DNA of 64,000 nt, from positions 124,001 through 188,000 of the forward strand of contig NZ_CDBH01000069.1 of the NCBI RefSeq assembly GCF_000820305.1. Reading direction: 5' to 3'. Source of the DNA: Aeromonas dhakensis (lineage in GTDB: Bacteria > Pseudomonadota > Gammaproteobacteria > Enterobacterales > Aeromonadaceae). The translations under genes and the position numbers were made by a program. Each line of letters begins with the position of its first letter. Positions within the stretch are counted from its first letter, which is position 1. The notes under the pieces were generated by a model, which ran no database searches, was not told the DNA's origin, and worked only from the letters and a program-made list of their open reading frames with translations. Below, piece after piece: positions 37,229-46,514 of this stretch.

Positions 37229-38500
37229 TCACAGCCTGGCCAGCATCTCCTTGGTGACCAGCACTATCCCCTGTTCGGAGCGGTAGAAGCGGCGGGCATC
37301 CTCGCTGGCGTTTTCCCCCACCACCAGCCCTTCCGGCAGCTTGCAGCCCTTGTCGATCACCACCCGGCGCAACCGGCAGCCCGGGCCTATCTCGACACCG
37401 GGGAAGATCACCGCCTGATCCAGAGTGCAGAAGGAGTCGACCCGCACATTGGTAAACAGCACCGAGCTCACGATGAAGGAGCCGCTGACGATGGTGCCGC
37501 CAGCAAACATGGAGTTGATGGTCATGCCGTGCTGGCCGTTTCTGTCCTGCACGAACTTGGCGGGCGGGGTCATGTTCTGGCTGGTCCAGATGGGCCAGTC
37601 CTGATCGTAGATGTCGAGCTCGGGGGTGACGGAGGCGAGATCCATGTTGGCCTCCCAGAACGAATCCACCGTGCCCACGTCGCGCCAGTAGGGGCGCTTT
37701 TGCGGGCAGCAGCCGACGCAGGACATGCCGAACGGGTGGGCGTAGGCGGTGCCCTCTTGCACCACCCGCGGGATCACGTCCATGCCGAAATCGTGGTGGG
37801 AGGCCGGGTTGGCGAGATCCTCTTCCAGCAGCTGGTAGAGGTAGTCCGCCTCGAAGATGTAGATCCCCATGGAGGCCAGCGCGGTATCGGGCTTGCCCGG
37901 CATGGCGGGTGGGTTGGCGGGTTTTTCGACGAAGGCGTTGATCTTGCGATCCCCGTCCACCGCCATCACCCCGAAGGCGCTCGCCTCCTGGCGCGGTACC
38001 TCGATGCAGGCCACCGTCACCCTGGCCCCCATGTTGACGTGATCGAGCAGCATGGCGGCGTAATCCATCTTGTAGATGTGATCCCCCGCCAGCACCACCA
38101 CATACCTGGGGCCGTGATCGCGAATGATGTCCAGGTTCTGGTAGACCGCATCGGCGGTGCCGCGATACCAGGTAACCTCGTCCACCCGTTGCTGGGCGGG
38201 CAGCAGGTCGATGAACTCGTTCATCTGGTAGCGCAAAAAGGACCAGCCGGACTGCAGGTGGCGCAGCAGGCTGTGGGATTTGTACTGGGTCACCACCCCG
38301 ACCCGGCGAATGCCGGAGTTGATGCAGTTGGAGAGTACGAAGTCGATGATGCGGAACTTGCCGCCGAAGTGTACTGCCGGTTTCGCCCTGTTGTCCGTCA
38401 ACTGTTTGAGGCGACTGCCCCGCCCTCCTGCGAGAACCAAGGCCATGGTCTCGTTCAGCAACTGTCTTGACTGTGCTGTATTGGCAGGTTGTAACGACAT
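37229..38500 (-). CDS. glgC: Glucose-1-phosphate adenylyltransferase
   Basis: A 423-residue enzyme making ADP-glucose, the committed step of glycogen synthesis. The nucleotide-binding start [24 protein letters not shown], the substrate motifs [10 protein letters not shown] and FVEKPA, and the C-terminal left-handed beta-helix (hexapeptide-like [23 protein letters not shown]) are present. Unlike many genomes, other glg genes are not adjacent here. Normally allosterically activated by fructose-1,6-bisphosphate. Confidence 0.96.
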   Translation of the reverse strand: MSLQPANTAQSRQLLNETMALVLAGGRGSRLKQLTDNRAKPAVHFGGKFRIIDFVLSNCINSGIRRVGVVTQYKSHSLLRHLQSGWSFLRYQMNEFIDLLPAQQRVDEVTWYRGTADAVYQNLDIIRDHGPRYVVVLAGDHIYKMDYAAMLLDHVNMGARVTVACIEVPRQEASAFGVMAVDGDRKINAFVEKPANPPAMPGKPDTALASMGIYIFEADYLYQLLEEDLANPASHHDFGMDVIPRVVQEGTAYAHPFGMSCVGCCPQKRPYWRDVGTVDSFWEANMDLASVTPELDIYDQDWPIWTSQNMTPPAKFVQDRNGQHGMTINSMFAGGTIVSGSFIVSSVLFTNVRVDSFCTLDQAVIFPGVEIGPGCRLRRVVIDKGCKLPEGLVVGENASEDARRFYRSEQGIVLVTKEMLARL

Positions 38501-38709
38501 TTAATACCCCTTTATTGATAGAACTCTTTGATGGTGCCTCCTTTGAAGCCGGTATGAAAGAGCTTTCACTCACACTTCTCGCATGGTTTTTCGGTCAAGT
38601 GATGGTTTTGTCATTTTTGGTGACAGATTTTGTCGCAGATGGGCCGTTCGTTCACCAGATGTCACTGTCTGCTACGGGCGAGCGAGGAGGGGGGAGGCAG
38701 CCGGGATAT

Positions 38710-38740
38710 GCAAACACCCGCCGGGGCGGGTGTTTGCAGG
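38710..38740 (-). terminator. Terminator after pilU
   Basis: GCAAACACCCGCC pairs perfectly with GGCGGGTGTTTGC just downstream of the pilU stop on the minus strand. The T tail is short. Confidence 0.65.
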
Positions 38741-38757
38741 CACAAGGGGGAGACGGG

Positions 38758-39897
38758 TCAGAACAGATCGTCCTTCTCGTCCTTGGTGGGTTCCAGGCTC
38801 CAGCCGGTGGCATCGCTGCTGCTGGCGATCTGGCCCTTCTCCTTCCACAGCTTGATCTTGAGGCGCAGGTTGTTGGCCGAATCGGCGTTCTTCACTGCCT
38901 CTTCTTCCTCGATCACCCCTTCGACCACCAGATCGAACAGAGCGCTGTCGAAGGTGACCATGCCGAGGGCCTTGGACTTCTCCATCACCTCCTTGAGGCC
39001 GCCAAACTCGCCGCGCTTGACCATGTCGCGGATGGTGTGGGTGCCCAGCATGATCTCTACCGCAGCCCGGCGGCCGCCATCAGTGGTTTTCACCAGCCGC
39101 TGGGAGACAAACGCCTTGAGGTTGTTGCCAAGGTCGTTGAGCAGCTGGGGCCGGCGCTCTTCCGGGAAGAAGTTGATGATGCGGTCCAGCGCCTGGTTGG
39201 CGTTGTTGGCGTGCAGGGTGGAGATGGCCAGGTGGCCGGTTTCCGAGAAGGCCAGCGCGTGCTCCATGGTTTCGCGATCGCGAATTTCGCCGATAAGGAT
39301 CACGTCCGGCGCCTGGCGCAGGGTGTTTTTCAGGGCGGCGTGGAAGCTGCGGGTATCCACCCCCACCTCCCGCTGGTTGATGATGCTCTTGCGGTGGCGG
39401 TGCACGAACTCCACCGGATCCTCGATGGTGATGATGTGGCCGCCGCTGTTGCGGTTGCGATGGTCGATCAGGGCTGCGAGCGAGGTGGATTTGCCCGAAC
39501 CGGTGCCGCCGACGAACAGCACCAGCCCCCGTTTCTCCATGATGGTGTCGAGCAGCACGGTGGGCAGTTTCAAGTCCTCGAAGCGAGGGATCTCGGTCTT
39601 GATGTTGCGCGCCACCAGGGAGACTTCGTTGCGCTGCTTGAAGATGTTGATCCGAAAGCGCCCTATCTGGGGCAGGGAGATGGCGAGGTTCATCTCCAGC
39701 TCCTTTTCAAACTGCTGCTTCTGCTCGCCGTCCATGATGGCGTCGGCTATGCTGGCCACCTCGCCGGGCTCGAGCGGCGTCTCGCTCAAGGGGCGCAGGC
39801 CGCCGTTGAACTTGGCACAGGGGGGCGCGCCGGTCGACAGATAGAGGTCTGAGCCGTCCTGCTTGGCCAGGATCTGTAGCATGTCTCGCAATTCCAT
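38758..39897 (-). CDS. pilU: Type IV pilus retraction ATPase PilU
   Basis: A 379-residue hexameric ATPase of the PilT/PilU family that assists pilus retraction. Walker A GGTGSGKST, Asp-box IITIEDPVEFVH, Walker B VILIGEIRDRET and His-box STLHANNANQALDR are all present. The acidic C-terminal tail (EPTKDEKDDLF) and the longer length point to PilU rather than PilT. pilT is not adjacent here. ATG at 39897 with GAGG upstream is preferred to the start seven codons earlier. Links to natural transformation with comEC. Confidence 0.93.
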   Translation of the reverse strand: MELRDMLQILAKQDGSDLYLSTGAPPCAKFNGGLRPLSETPLEPGEVASIADAIMDGEQKQQFEKELEMNLAISLPQIGRFRINIFKQRNEVSLVARNIKTEIPRFEDLKLPTVLLDTIMEKRGLVLFVGGTGSGKSTSLAALIDHRNRNSGGHIITIEDPVEFVHRHRKSIINQREVGVDTRSFHAALKNTLRQAPDVILIGEIRDRETMEHALAFSETGHLAISTLHANNANQALDRIINFFPEERRPQLLNDLGNNLKAFVSQRLVKTTDGGRRAAVEIMLGTHTIRDMVKRGEFGGLKEVMEKSKALGMVTFDSALFDLVVEGVIEEEEAVKNADSANNLRLKIKLWKEKGQIASSSDATGWSLEPTKDEKDDLF

Positions 39898-39956
39898 GGT
39901 TTTTGCCTCGTCTATCAAGGAGATGCCTTGCTGGGGATGTTATTGAGTGTACAGCG

Positions 39957-40313
39957 TCAGGCGCCGGTGAGTTTCTCGCGAAAGACAAAAAAGACTGCGC
40001 CCAGGATGCAGAGGCCAGCCCACAGGTAATCCCATTTCAGATCCTCTTTCAGATAGAAGATGGAGAAGGGGACGAACACGGTGAGGGTGATCACCTCCTG
40101 CAGGATCTTGAGCTGGCCGACGGAGAGCACGGTATGGCCGATGCGGTTGGCGGGTACCTGCAGCAGGTATTCGAACAGCGCTATTCCCCAGCTCACCAGG
40201 GCGGCGATGATCCAGGGTTTGTGATTCATACTCTTGAGGTGGGCGTACCAGGCGAAGGTCATAAAAACGTTGCTGCACAGCAGCAGGCCGATGCTGGTAA
40301 AGATAGGGTTCAT
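39957..40313 (-). CDS. DUF486 (DMT-like) membrane protein
   Basis: A 118-residue protein with four hydrophobic helices, of the DUF486 family related to small drug/metabolite transporters. Sequence MNPIFTSIGLLLCSNVFMTFAWYAHLK and FSIFYLKEDLKWDYLWAG is characteristic. AAAGGAG lies seven bases before the ATG at 40313; the longer open frame upstream has no support. Substrate unknown. Confidence 0.88.
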   Translation of the reverse strand: MNPIFTSIGLLLCSNVFMTFAWYAHLKSMNHKPWIIAALVSWGIALFEYLLQVPANRIGHTVLSVGQLKILQEVITLTVFVPFSIFYLKEDLKWDYLWAGLCILGAVFFVFREKLTGA

Positions 40314-40426
40314 TAGGTTCTCCTTTAAAATCAATCGCATTTTATCGCCGAACCATGGGTTCTCATAAGTGGGGCGGCAGGGTATTTTTAATCCATCAAG
40401 GATGAAGAGACAGAGGGTTGTACGAG

Positions 40427-41158
40427 ATGGGCAAGACAAGCTGGGGTGTGCTTGGTCTGCTGTTTGCCTGCCAGGTGCACGGTGCGCCGACCCTGACGGT
40501 AGCCACCGATGTCTGGCCACCGTTTCGAATTGAAATGCCGGACGGTCGGCTGGGCGGACTGGACATGGATATCTTGCAGCAGTTGCAGCGGCGCAGCGGC
40601 ATCCGCTTCGAAGTGAAGCAGGTTCCCTGGGGGCGGGCGCTCAAACAGATGCAGACCGGTCAGGTGGACCTGATGATCGGGCTGGCCATGACGGCGGAGC
40701 GGGCGACCTTCATCGACTATCTGCAGCCGGCCTATTACCAGTGCCGGCCCGCCTTCTATGGCAAGGGGACTGAGGTCTCGACCCTGCGCAGCTATGCCGA
40801 TCTGCAGGGGCACAGGGTGGGTTACGTGCTCAATTCGGCCTATTTCGAACCGTTCGATTCCGACAGCCGGCTCGACAAGCACGGGGTGCCCACCGAGGAG
40901 CAGCTGCTGCGCATGGTGCAGCGCGGCCATCTGCCCTTGATGATCGGCACCGACTGCCAGGTGGACTATGCCCTGAGCCGGGGCAAGGAGGCGGGGCTGC
41001 GCAAGGCAGCCTACCAGCCATCCCAGCCCGTGGTGCTCTATCTGGGCATGAGCAAGCGCTCCCCCCACCAGGCGCTGCAGCAACCGCTGGCGCTGGCCCT
41101 GCAGGAGCTGGTGGCAAGCGGTGACATCGCCACCCTCGCCAAGCCTTACCAGCCTTGA
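40427..41158 (+). CDS. Periplasmic binding-like protein (SBP_bac_3)
   Basis: A 243-residue protein with a signal peptide (MGKTSWGVLGLLFACQVHG) and the family 3 binding fold: LTVATDVWPPFRIEMPDGRLGGLDMDI, then WGRALKQMQTGQVDLMIGL. Third such protein in this window, but more distant from the tandem pair near 28-30 kb. No transporter partner gene of its family is adjacent; btuCD that follow belong to a different class. ATG at 40427 preferred over an upstream TTG. Confidence 0.84.
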   Translation: MGKTSWGVLGLLFACQVHGAPTLTVATDVWPPFRIEMPDGRLGGLDMDILQQLQRRSGIRFEVKQVPWGRALKQMQTGQVDLMIGLAMTAERATFIDYLQPAYYQCRPAFYGKGTEVSTLRSYADLQGHRVGYVLNSAYFEPFDSDSRLDKHGVPTEEQLLRMVQRGHLPLMIGTDCQVDYALSRGKEAGLRKAAYQPSQPVVLYLGMSKRSPHQALQQPLALALQELVASGDIATLAKPYQP

Positions 41159-41257
41159 CCTTGGGTGGTAACACGCTGTTATCATGACTTTTTCATGCTG
41201 GTGCCCGGTGGCTGACGCCGCCCGGGCACGGGTCACTCTCACCTTCGGGGAGCCTCT

Positions 41258-42265
41258 GTGTATCTCTCTTTGCTCGCCCGCCAGCAGCGCTGGCAGCGGC
41301 GCTGGTTGCTCGGCCTGCTGCTGCTGACCCTGGCGCTGTTTCTCTTCTCCCTGATCTGGGGCGAATTCCTGCTGTTGCCCTGGCACCCCTTGGGGGAGCT
41401 CGAGCAGCGCATTCTGCTGGAGCTGCGTCTGCCGCGCGCCCTGCTGGCCCTGCTGGCGGGGGCTGCGCTCGCCTGCGGTGGCGCCGTGCTGCAGGTGATG
41501 CTGCACAACCCGGTGGCCGAACCCGGCCTGCTCGGCGTCTCGAGCGGGGCGGGATTGGCCGCCATGGTGGCGATGGCGGTGGCCAAGGCCCTCGGCGTCT
41601 ATCTGCCGGGCTGGGGGTTGTCGCTGGCAGCCTTCGGTGGCGCCCTGCTGGTGACCATGCTGCTGATACGGCTGGCGCGCCGGGCCCGGCTCGGTCACGC
41701 CAGGCTGCTGCTGTTCGGGGTCGCCATCGGCATCCTCAGCAACGCCGCCATGACCTGGCTGATGTACTTTGCCGATGACGGCTCCTTGCGTGAATTCATG
41801 TTCTGGATGATGGGGAGCCTCGCCTATGGCAGCCAGCAATTCGCCTGGTGGTGGCTGCTGTTCCCCCTGGCCCTCGGCTGGCTTGGCTGGCAGGGCAAGG
41901 CGCTGCAGCAACTGCTGCTGGGAGAGACCCAGGCCCGCCTGATGGGGCTCGATGTGGACAAGATGCGGGTGCGGCTGGTGCTGGCGGTCTGCTTGCTCAC
42001 CGGGATGGCGGTGGCACTGTGCGGCGTCATCGGCTTCGTCGGGCTGGTGGTGCCCCATCTGCTGCGCCTGTGCGGCGGCAGCGATCAGCGCTTCCTGCTG
42101 CCCGCCTCGGCGCTGGGGGGCGGCGCCCTGCTGCTGGCGGCCGATCTCATCGCCCGCTCCGCCCTGCGAGCGGGGGAGCTGCCCATCGGGGTCATCACCG
42201 CCTCGGTCGGCGCTCCGCTCTTTATCTATCTGTTGTTGAGGCAAGATGCCCATGCCAGCACCTGA
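41258..42265 (+). CDS. btuC: Vitamin B12 ABC transporter permease BtuC
   Basis: A 335-residue inner membrane permease of the FecCD/BtuC family with nine or ten helices. PLGELEQRILLELRLPRALLALLAG, NPVAEPGLLGVSSGAGLAA and GFVGLVVPHLLRL are typical. The start is a GTG at 41258 with GGGGAG upstream. It overlaps btuD by 20 bases. The binding protein BtuF is not nearby. No cobalamin riboswitch is recognisable in the 100-base leader. Confidence 0.93.
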   Translation: MYLSLLARQQRWQRRWLLGLLLLTLALFLFSLIWGEFLLLPWHPLGELEQRILLELRLPRALLALLAGAALACGGAVLQVMLHNPVAEPGLLGVSSGAGLAAMVAMAVAKALGVYLPGWGLSLAAFGGALLVTMLLIRLARRARLGHARLLLFGVAIGILSNAAMTWLMYFADDGSLREFMFWMMGSLAYGSQQFAWWWLLFPLALGWLGWQGKALQQLLLGETQARLMGLDVDKMRVRLVLAVCLLTGMAVALCGVIGFVGLVVPHLLRLCGGSDQRFLLPASALGGGALLLAADLIARSALRAGELPIGVITASVGAPLFIYLLLRQDAHAST

Positions 42266-43037
42266 TCACCTCGGGGGTCAGCCTCCCTTGCTGGCGGCCC
42301 GCGCCCTCGCCGTCGCCAACCGGCTCGCCCCCCTCGACCTTGCCTGGCAGGGGGGCCAGCTGGTGGCCCTGCTCGGCCCCAACGGCAGCGGCAAGTCGAC
42401 CCTGCTCGGCGCCCTGGCCGGCCTCTTGTCAGGGCAAGGGGAGGTGCACATCGGCGGCGAGTCGCTGGCGGACTTGAGCTGGCCGGAACTGGCGCAGCGG
42501 CGCGCCATGCTGCCCCAGCGCCAGCCCCAGCTGTTCCATATCCCGGTGTTTCAGGTGCTGAGCCTGGGGCTCGATGAGGCTCAACCTGCGGCCAGACAGA
42601 ACGAGGCTATTCAGGCGCTGTGCCAGGCGCTGGAGCTGGAAGCCTTGCTGGCGCGGGATTTCAGCCGGTTGTCTGGTGGGGAGCAGCAGCGGGTGCTGAT
42701 CGCCCGCACCCTGCTGCAGGTGTGGCCGAGCCTAAACCCGGGCGAACGGATACTGCTGCTGGACGAGCCGCTGGCCGGGCTCGATCTGCACCATCAACTG
42801 GCGCTGCTGCGGCTGCTCAAGCAGCTGGCCGGGCAGGGGCTGCTGGTGGTGCTCGCCATTCACGACATTAACCTGGCCATCGACTGGGCCGATCGCCTGC
42901 TCTGTCTGCAACAGGGGCGGGTGGTACGGGAGGGGGGCGTCGAGCTGGTGGACGAGGCGCTGCTGGCACAGGTATTCCAGATCAAGACCGAGCGCATCGA
43001 GGCGGGTGGCCGGGTCTGGTTTATGCCCAGTTTGTAG
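42246..43037 (+). CDS. btuD: Vitamin B12 ABC transporter ATPase BtuD
   Basis: A 263-residue ATPase. Walker A LLGPNGSGKSTLL (residues about 45), signature LSGGEQQRV, Walker B ILLLDEPLAGLD and the switch His in AIHDINLA are present. It pairs with BtuC, with which it overlaps, to power B12 import. The start ATGCCCATGCC has a second ATG four codons... two codons later as an alternative. Confidence 0.93.
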   Translation: MPMPAPDHLGGQPPLLAARALAVANRLAPLDLAWQGGQLVALLGPNGSGKSTLLGALAGLLSGQGEVHIGGESLADLSWPELAQRRAMLPQRQPQLFHIPVFQVLSLGLDEAQPAARQNEAIQALCQALELEALLARDFSRLSGGEQQRVLIARTLLQVWPSLNPGERILLLDEPLAGLDLHHQLALLRLLKQLAGQGLLVVLAIHDINLAIDWADRLLCLQQGRVVREGGVELVDEALLAQVFQIKTERIEAGGRVWFMPSL

Positions 43038-43067
43038 GAGCGGGGCGCGGCCTAGTCGGCCGCCCAA

Positions 43068-43104
43068 GAAAAAGGGGCCAGTATCGAACATACTGGCCCC
43101 TTTG
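43068..43104. terminator. Bidirectional terminator, btuD / aroH
   Basis: AAAGGGGCCAGTAT and ATACTGGCCCCTTT form a 14-bp stem between convergent genes. Confidence 0.92.
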
Positions 43105-43116
43105 CTTATTGGCTGT

Positions 43117-44178
43117 TCAGCCCAGCTTGTGCAGGCGCACCTGGGCGGCCTCGGCCAGCATGGCCAGCAGGGTTTCGGTATCGCTCCAGGAGAGGCAGGC
43201 ATCGGTGATGCTCTGGCCGAAGGTGGCGGCGCAGCCGTTCTCCACGTCCTGCCGCCCTTCCACCAGGAAACTCTCGGCCATGATGCCGGCGATGCCGGTG
43301 CGGCCGCGGCGCAGCTGATCGCAGATGTCCTGCGCCACCAGCAGCTGGCGACGGTGATCCTTCATGCTGTTGCCGTGGCTGAAATCCACCACCAGCCGCT
43401 CGGGCAGGCCAACGTCGGCCAGCGCTTCGCAGGCCTCGTCGATGCTGGCGGTGTCGTAGTTGGGTCTGTGGCCGCCGCGCAGGATCACGTGGCCATAGGG
43501 GTTACCGGCGGTGCGGTAGATGGTCATCTTGCCGTCCTTGTCCGGGGAGTAGAAGATGTGGCTGTGACGGGCGGCGCGCACCGCATCGATGGCGATGCGG
43601 GTGTTGCCGTCGGTGCCGTTCTTGAAACCGACCGGGCAGGAGAGGGCGGAGGCCATCTCGCGGTGTACCTGAGATTCGGTGGTGCGCGCGCCGATGGCGC
43701 CCCAGGTGATGAGGTCGCTGATGTACTGGCCGGTCACCATGTCGAGAAACTCGGTGGCGGTGGGCATGCCGAGGGCGTTGATGTCCACCAGCAGCTTGCG
43801 GGCCAGTTTCAGCCCTTCGTTGACGTCGAAGCTGCCATCGAGGCGCGGATCATTGATGAGGCCTTTCCAGCCGACGATGGTGCGCGGCTTCTCGAAGTAG
43901 GTGCGCATCACGATGCACAGGCTCTCTTTATACCGCTCGCGCAGGGCATTGAGGCGCAGGGCGTACTCGTGGGCGGCGGCCGGATCGTGAATGGAACAGG
44001 GACCGACGATGACCAGCAGGCGCTGATCCTCACCGGCCAGGATCGCTTCCACTTCGCGGCGGGCATCCAGCAGGTTCTGGGCTACGGTGTCGCTTAACGG
44101 GAAGGCGTGCGCCAGCTCGCTGGGAGTGATCAGGGACTCCAGGCGACGGGTGCGCAATTCATCGGTGTGAATGGACAT
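43117..44178 (-). CDS. aroH: DAHP synthase, AroH-like
   Basis: A 353-residue 3-deoxy-7-phosphoheptulonate synthase (type I), first step of the shikimate pathway from PEP and erythrose-4-phosphate. It has VIVGPCSIHD, GARTTESQVHRE, GFKNGTDG and DFSHGN. The N-terminus HTDELRTRRLESLITPSELA and body (MTIYRTAGNPYGH) are closest to the tryptophan-sensitive isozyme AroH of E. coli. ATG at 44178 chosen by that alignment. A terminator/antiterminator-like pair lies upstream; no TrpR operator is obvious. Confidence 0.93.
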   Translation of the reverse strand: MSIHTDELRTRRLESLITPSELAHAFPLSDTVAQNLLDARREVEAILAGEDQRLLVIVGPCSIHDPAAAHEYALRLNALRERYKESLCIVMRTYFEKPRTIVGWKGLINDPRLDGSFDVNEGLKLARKLLVDINALGMPTATEFLDMVTGQYISDLITWGAIGARTTESQVHREMASALSCPVGFKNGTDGNTRIAIDAVRAARHSHIFYSPDKDGKMTIYRTAGNPYGHVILRGGHRPNYDTASIDEACEALADVGLPERLVVDFSHGNSMKDHRRQLLVAQDICDQLRRGRTGIAGIMAESFLVEGRQDVENGCAATFGQSITDACLSWSDTETLLAMLAEAAQVRLHKLG

Positions 44179-44257
44179 ACGACTCGATTCTCGAAATGGG
44201 TGGCGTGGGCAGTAGCGTTGACTGAGTGCCAGAAAAGGCAAAGGGATAAAATAAAGC

Positions 44258-44307
44258 AAAAAACCCCTGATGGAAACCTCGAGGGGCTCTGATAGGATGT
44301 GAGCCCC
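44258..44307 (-). promoter_or_regulatory. Possible aroH transcription attenuator
   Basis: On the minus strand GGGGCTC (44307-44301) can pair with GAGCCCC (44289-44283), while the overlapping CCCCT (44286-44282) can instead pair with AGGGG (44268-44264), which is followed by TTTTTT. The two hairpins are mutually exclusive. Located 80 bases before the aroH start. Confidence 0.5.
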
Positions 44308-44334
44308 AAAACGATTCCAAATGAGGTAGATAGC

Positions 44335-44715
44335 GTGGCAAAGCCAGGGGCAACCGGGGTCACCCGCATCATCAATGCAACCGGTTACAGCATGAAGGGG
44401 CTCAAGTCAGCCTGGATCAACGAGGCCGCTTTCCGGCAGGAGCTGATGCTGATCCTGCTGCTGATGCCGCTGGCGTTCTGGATCGGCGATACCCTCGATC
44501 AGATCCTGCTGCTCATCTGCATCAGCTGGCTGGTGGTGATCGTCGAGGTGCTCAACTCCGCGGTCGAAGCGGTGGTGGATCGCATCGGCTCCGAACATCA
44601 CGAGCTCTCCGGTCGCGCCAAGGATCTGGGCTCCGCCGCCGTCTTCATCGCGCTGGCCCTCAACGCCCTGGTGTGGGGCGCCCTGGTGGGTCGCAACCTG
44701 CTGGGTTGGTGGTAA
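44335..44715 (+). CDS. dgkA: Diacylglycerol kinase
   Basis: A 126-residue inner membrane trimeric lipid kinase that recycles diacylglycerol to phosphatidic acid. N-terminal amphipathic TRIINATGYSMKGLKSAWINEAAFRQEL, then three helices, with the catalytic EVLNSAVEAVVDRIGSEHHELSGRAKDLGSAAV. GTG start at 44335 with AGGT upstream gives the family length (122 in E. coli); earlier in-frame starts add unlike residues. Divergent from aroH. Confidence 0.95.
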   Translation: MAKPGATGVTRIINATGYSMKGLKSAWINEAAFRQELMLILLLMPLAFWIGDTLDQILLLICISWLVVIVEVLNSAVEAVVDRIGSEHHELSGRAKDLGSAAVFIALALNALVWGALVGRNLLGWW

Positions 44716-44787
44716 GCCGGGCCTCATTTTCTGTCGCGTATTTTCCTGCTCTCTTTGCAAGAGGGCTGGATGAGGGAGGTTTCATCT

Positions 44788-44827
44788 CCCCCTCATCCCC
44801 ACCCCTGCTCCCGTGAGGGGAGAGGGG
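44788..44827. repeat. REP-like GC-rich palindrome
   Basis: CCCCCTCATCC ... GTGAGGGGAGAGGGGG, related to the elements at 21546-21582 and 26067-26103. A dispersed intergenic repeat of the 'CCCTCTCCC-loop-GGGAGAGGG' type. Confidence 0.7.
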
Positions 44828-44871
44828 GATAAAGGCGCAACGATGCGGATCTGCGCTGAGCATCGCAGCAT

Positions 44872-44902
44872 AAAAAAGCCCGTCATCACGACGGGCTTTT
44901 TG
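44872..44902 (-). terminator. Terminator after serA
   Basis: AAAAAGCCCGTC and GACGGGCTTTTT form a stem around ATCAC with T tails on both strands. Confidence 0.9.
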
Positions 44903-44922
44903 CTGAACGGCTGTGAGGCTGA

Positions 44923-46155
44923 TCAGTGCAGGATGCGGGCACGGATGGTGCCGCCGATCTCCTTGAGCTTGGCCAGCGCCTTCTCGCTGTGTTCGGTCTC
45001 CACGTCGATCACCACGTAGCCGATGTGGCTGCTGGTCTGCAGGTATTGACCGGCGATGTTGATCCCCTCGTCGGCGAAGATCTGGTTGATCTGGTTCATC
45101 ACGCCAGGCTGGTTGCGGTGAATGTGCAGCAGGCGGCTGGAGCCCTTGTGACCCGGCAGGGAGACTTCCGGGAAGTTGACGGCGGAGAGGGTAGAGCCGT
45201 TGTCGGAGTATTTGACCAGCTTGTTGGCCACTTCCAGCCCGATGTTCTCCTGGGCCTCCTGGGTGGAGCCGCCGATGTGCGGGGTCAGGATCACGTTGTC
45301 CAGCCCGCGCAGCGGGGTGAGGAACTCCTCGTCGTTGGACTTGGGCTCCACCGGGAAGACGTCGATGGCGGCGCCGGCGAGGTGGCCGCTTTTGATGACG
45401 TCGGCCAGGGCATCGATATCCACCACGGTACCGCGGGAGGCGTTGATGAAGATGGCGCCCGGTTTCATCATGCGCAGCTGCTCGGCACCGATGAGATCCT
45501 TGGTGGAGGCGGTCTCAGGCACGTGCAGGCTGATGACGTCGGACATGTTGAGCAGCTCGACCATGCTCGGCACCTGGATGGCGTTGCCGAGCGAGAGCTT
45601 GTTCTCGATGTCGTAGTAGTAGACCTTCATGCCGATGCTCTCGGCGATGATGCCAAGCTGGGTGCCGATGTGGCCGTAGCCGATGATGCCGAGCTTCTTG
45701 CCACGGGCTTCTACCGAACGGTTGGCCAGTTTCTCCCACACACCGCGATGGCACTTGGCGTTCTTCTCCGGGATGCCGCGCAGCAGCAGCAGGATCTCCC
45801 CCAGCACCAGTTCGGCCACCGAGCGGGTGTTGGAGAAGGGGGCGTTGAACACCGGGATGCCGCGCAGGTGGGCGGCATCCAGGGAGACCTGGTTGGTGCC
45901 GATGCAGAAGCAGCCGATGGCCACCAGCTTGTTGGCGGCATCCAGTACCTTCTCGGTGATCTGGGTGCGCGAGCGCAGCCCTACGAAATGCACGTCACGA
46001 ATACGCTCGATCAGCTCTTCTTCGGAGAGAGAGGTCTTCAGATACTCCACACTGGTGTAACCTGCGGCACGAAAGGTTTCCACTGTGTTGGGGTGAACCC
46101 CCTCCAGCAGCAGCACCTTGATTTTATCCTTGTCCAGTGAAAACTTGGCGGTCAT
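44923..46155 (-). CDS. serA: D-3-phosphoglycerate dehydrogenase
   Basis: A 410-residue enzyme for the first step of serine synthesis, the same length as E. coli SerA. It has the NAD-binding GYGHIGTQLG, catalytic Arg in NASRGTVVDI, Glu in VFPVEP and His in LTPHIGGST, and a C-terminal ACT domain (HRNQPGVMNQINQIFADEGINI) that gives serine feedback. ATG at 46155 begins MTAKFSLDKDKIKVLLLEGVH as in the family. Confidence 0.97.
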   Translation of the reverse strand: MTAKFSLDKDKIKVLLLEGVHPNTVETFRAAGYTSVEYLKTSLSEEELIERIRDVHFVGLRSRTQITEKVLDAANKLVAIGCFCIGTNQVSLDAAHLRGIPVFNAPFSNTRSVAELVLGEILLLLRGIPEKNAKCHRGVWEKLANRSVEARGKKLGIIGYGHIGTQLGIIAESIGMKVYYYDIENKLSLGNAIQVPSMVELLNMSDVISLHVPETASTKDLIGAEQLRMMKPGAIFINASRGTVVDIDALADVIKSGHLAGAAIDVFPVEPKSNDEEFLTPLRGLDNVILTPHIGGSTQEAQENIGLEVANKLVKYSDNGSTLSAVNFPEVSLPGHKGSSRLLHIHRNQPGVMNQINQIFADEGINIAGQYLQTSSHIGYVVIDVETEHSEKALAKLKEIGGTIRARILH

Positions 46156-46322
46156 GACGATCCCTCTATGTTTGCAAAAGTGAGTGCAGATATGGTGTGT
46201 GAAGAAAACCGTAAAGTAGCAAAAACGTTGGGGAGAGGGAATATTTGTGACGAAAGTCAAATTCTTTGAAGTTTTCAACGATAGTTGTAAACGAGGGTTT
46301 GCAACTCATTGAGCAACAAATA

Positions 46323-46352
46323 AAAACGGCGCCATGGGGCGCCGTCTTTCAT
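46323..46352 (-). terminator. Terminator after rpiA
   Basis: On the minus strand ACGGCGCC and GGCGCCGT form a stem around CCAT followed by TTTTTATTTG. Confidence 0.88.
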
Positions 46353-46392
46353 TGCGAAGGGATCATGGGTGACCTGATCCTGTCCATCGAAG

Positions 46393-46500
46393 GTCAGCTG
46401 ATGATCACGCCGTCCGGGGTGCCGATCACCACCACGTCAGCCCGCGGTGGGCGAACAGGCCGTTGGTGACGGTGCCGACCATGATGCCGTTGAGCTGCGT
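46393..46500 (-). pseudogene. Duplicated 3' end of rpiA
   Basis: On the minus strand this repeats the last 30 or so codons of rpiA ([12 protein letters not shown], then [11 protein letters not shown]) but with different bases and a different last residue pair before a stop, and with small indels that break the frame. It is not a gene; it looks like the end of another rpiA allele left behind. Confidence 0.8.
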
Positions 46501-46514
46501 TTTGGCAGACAACC

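Larger units (their letters stand above)
46156..46514. other. serA-rpiA intergenic region
   Basis: About 360 bases. It holds the serA promoter region (AT-rich, 46160-46310), the rpiA terminator (46323-46352) and a duplicated, diverged 3' end of rpiA (about 46393-46500). Confidence 0.75.

Noticed and set aside
41159-41257. Cobalamin riboswitch in front of btuC
   Set aside because: The gap is too short and lacks a B12-box-like motif.
44159-44300. A phenylalanine-rich reading frame upstream of aroH as a leader peptide
   Set aside because: The run of Phe codons comes from the T-rich tail after the terminator hairpin, the frame has no good start, and it ends inside aroH. A classical leader peptide would lie before the antiterminator.
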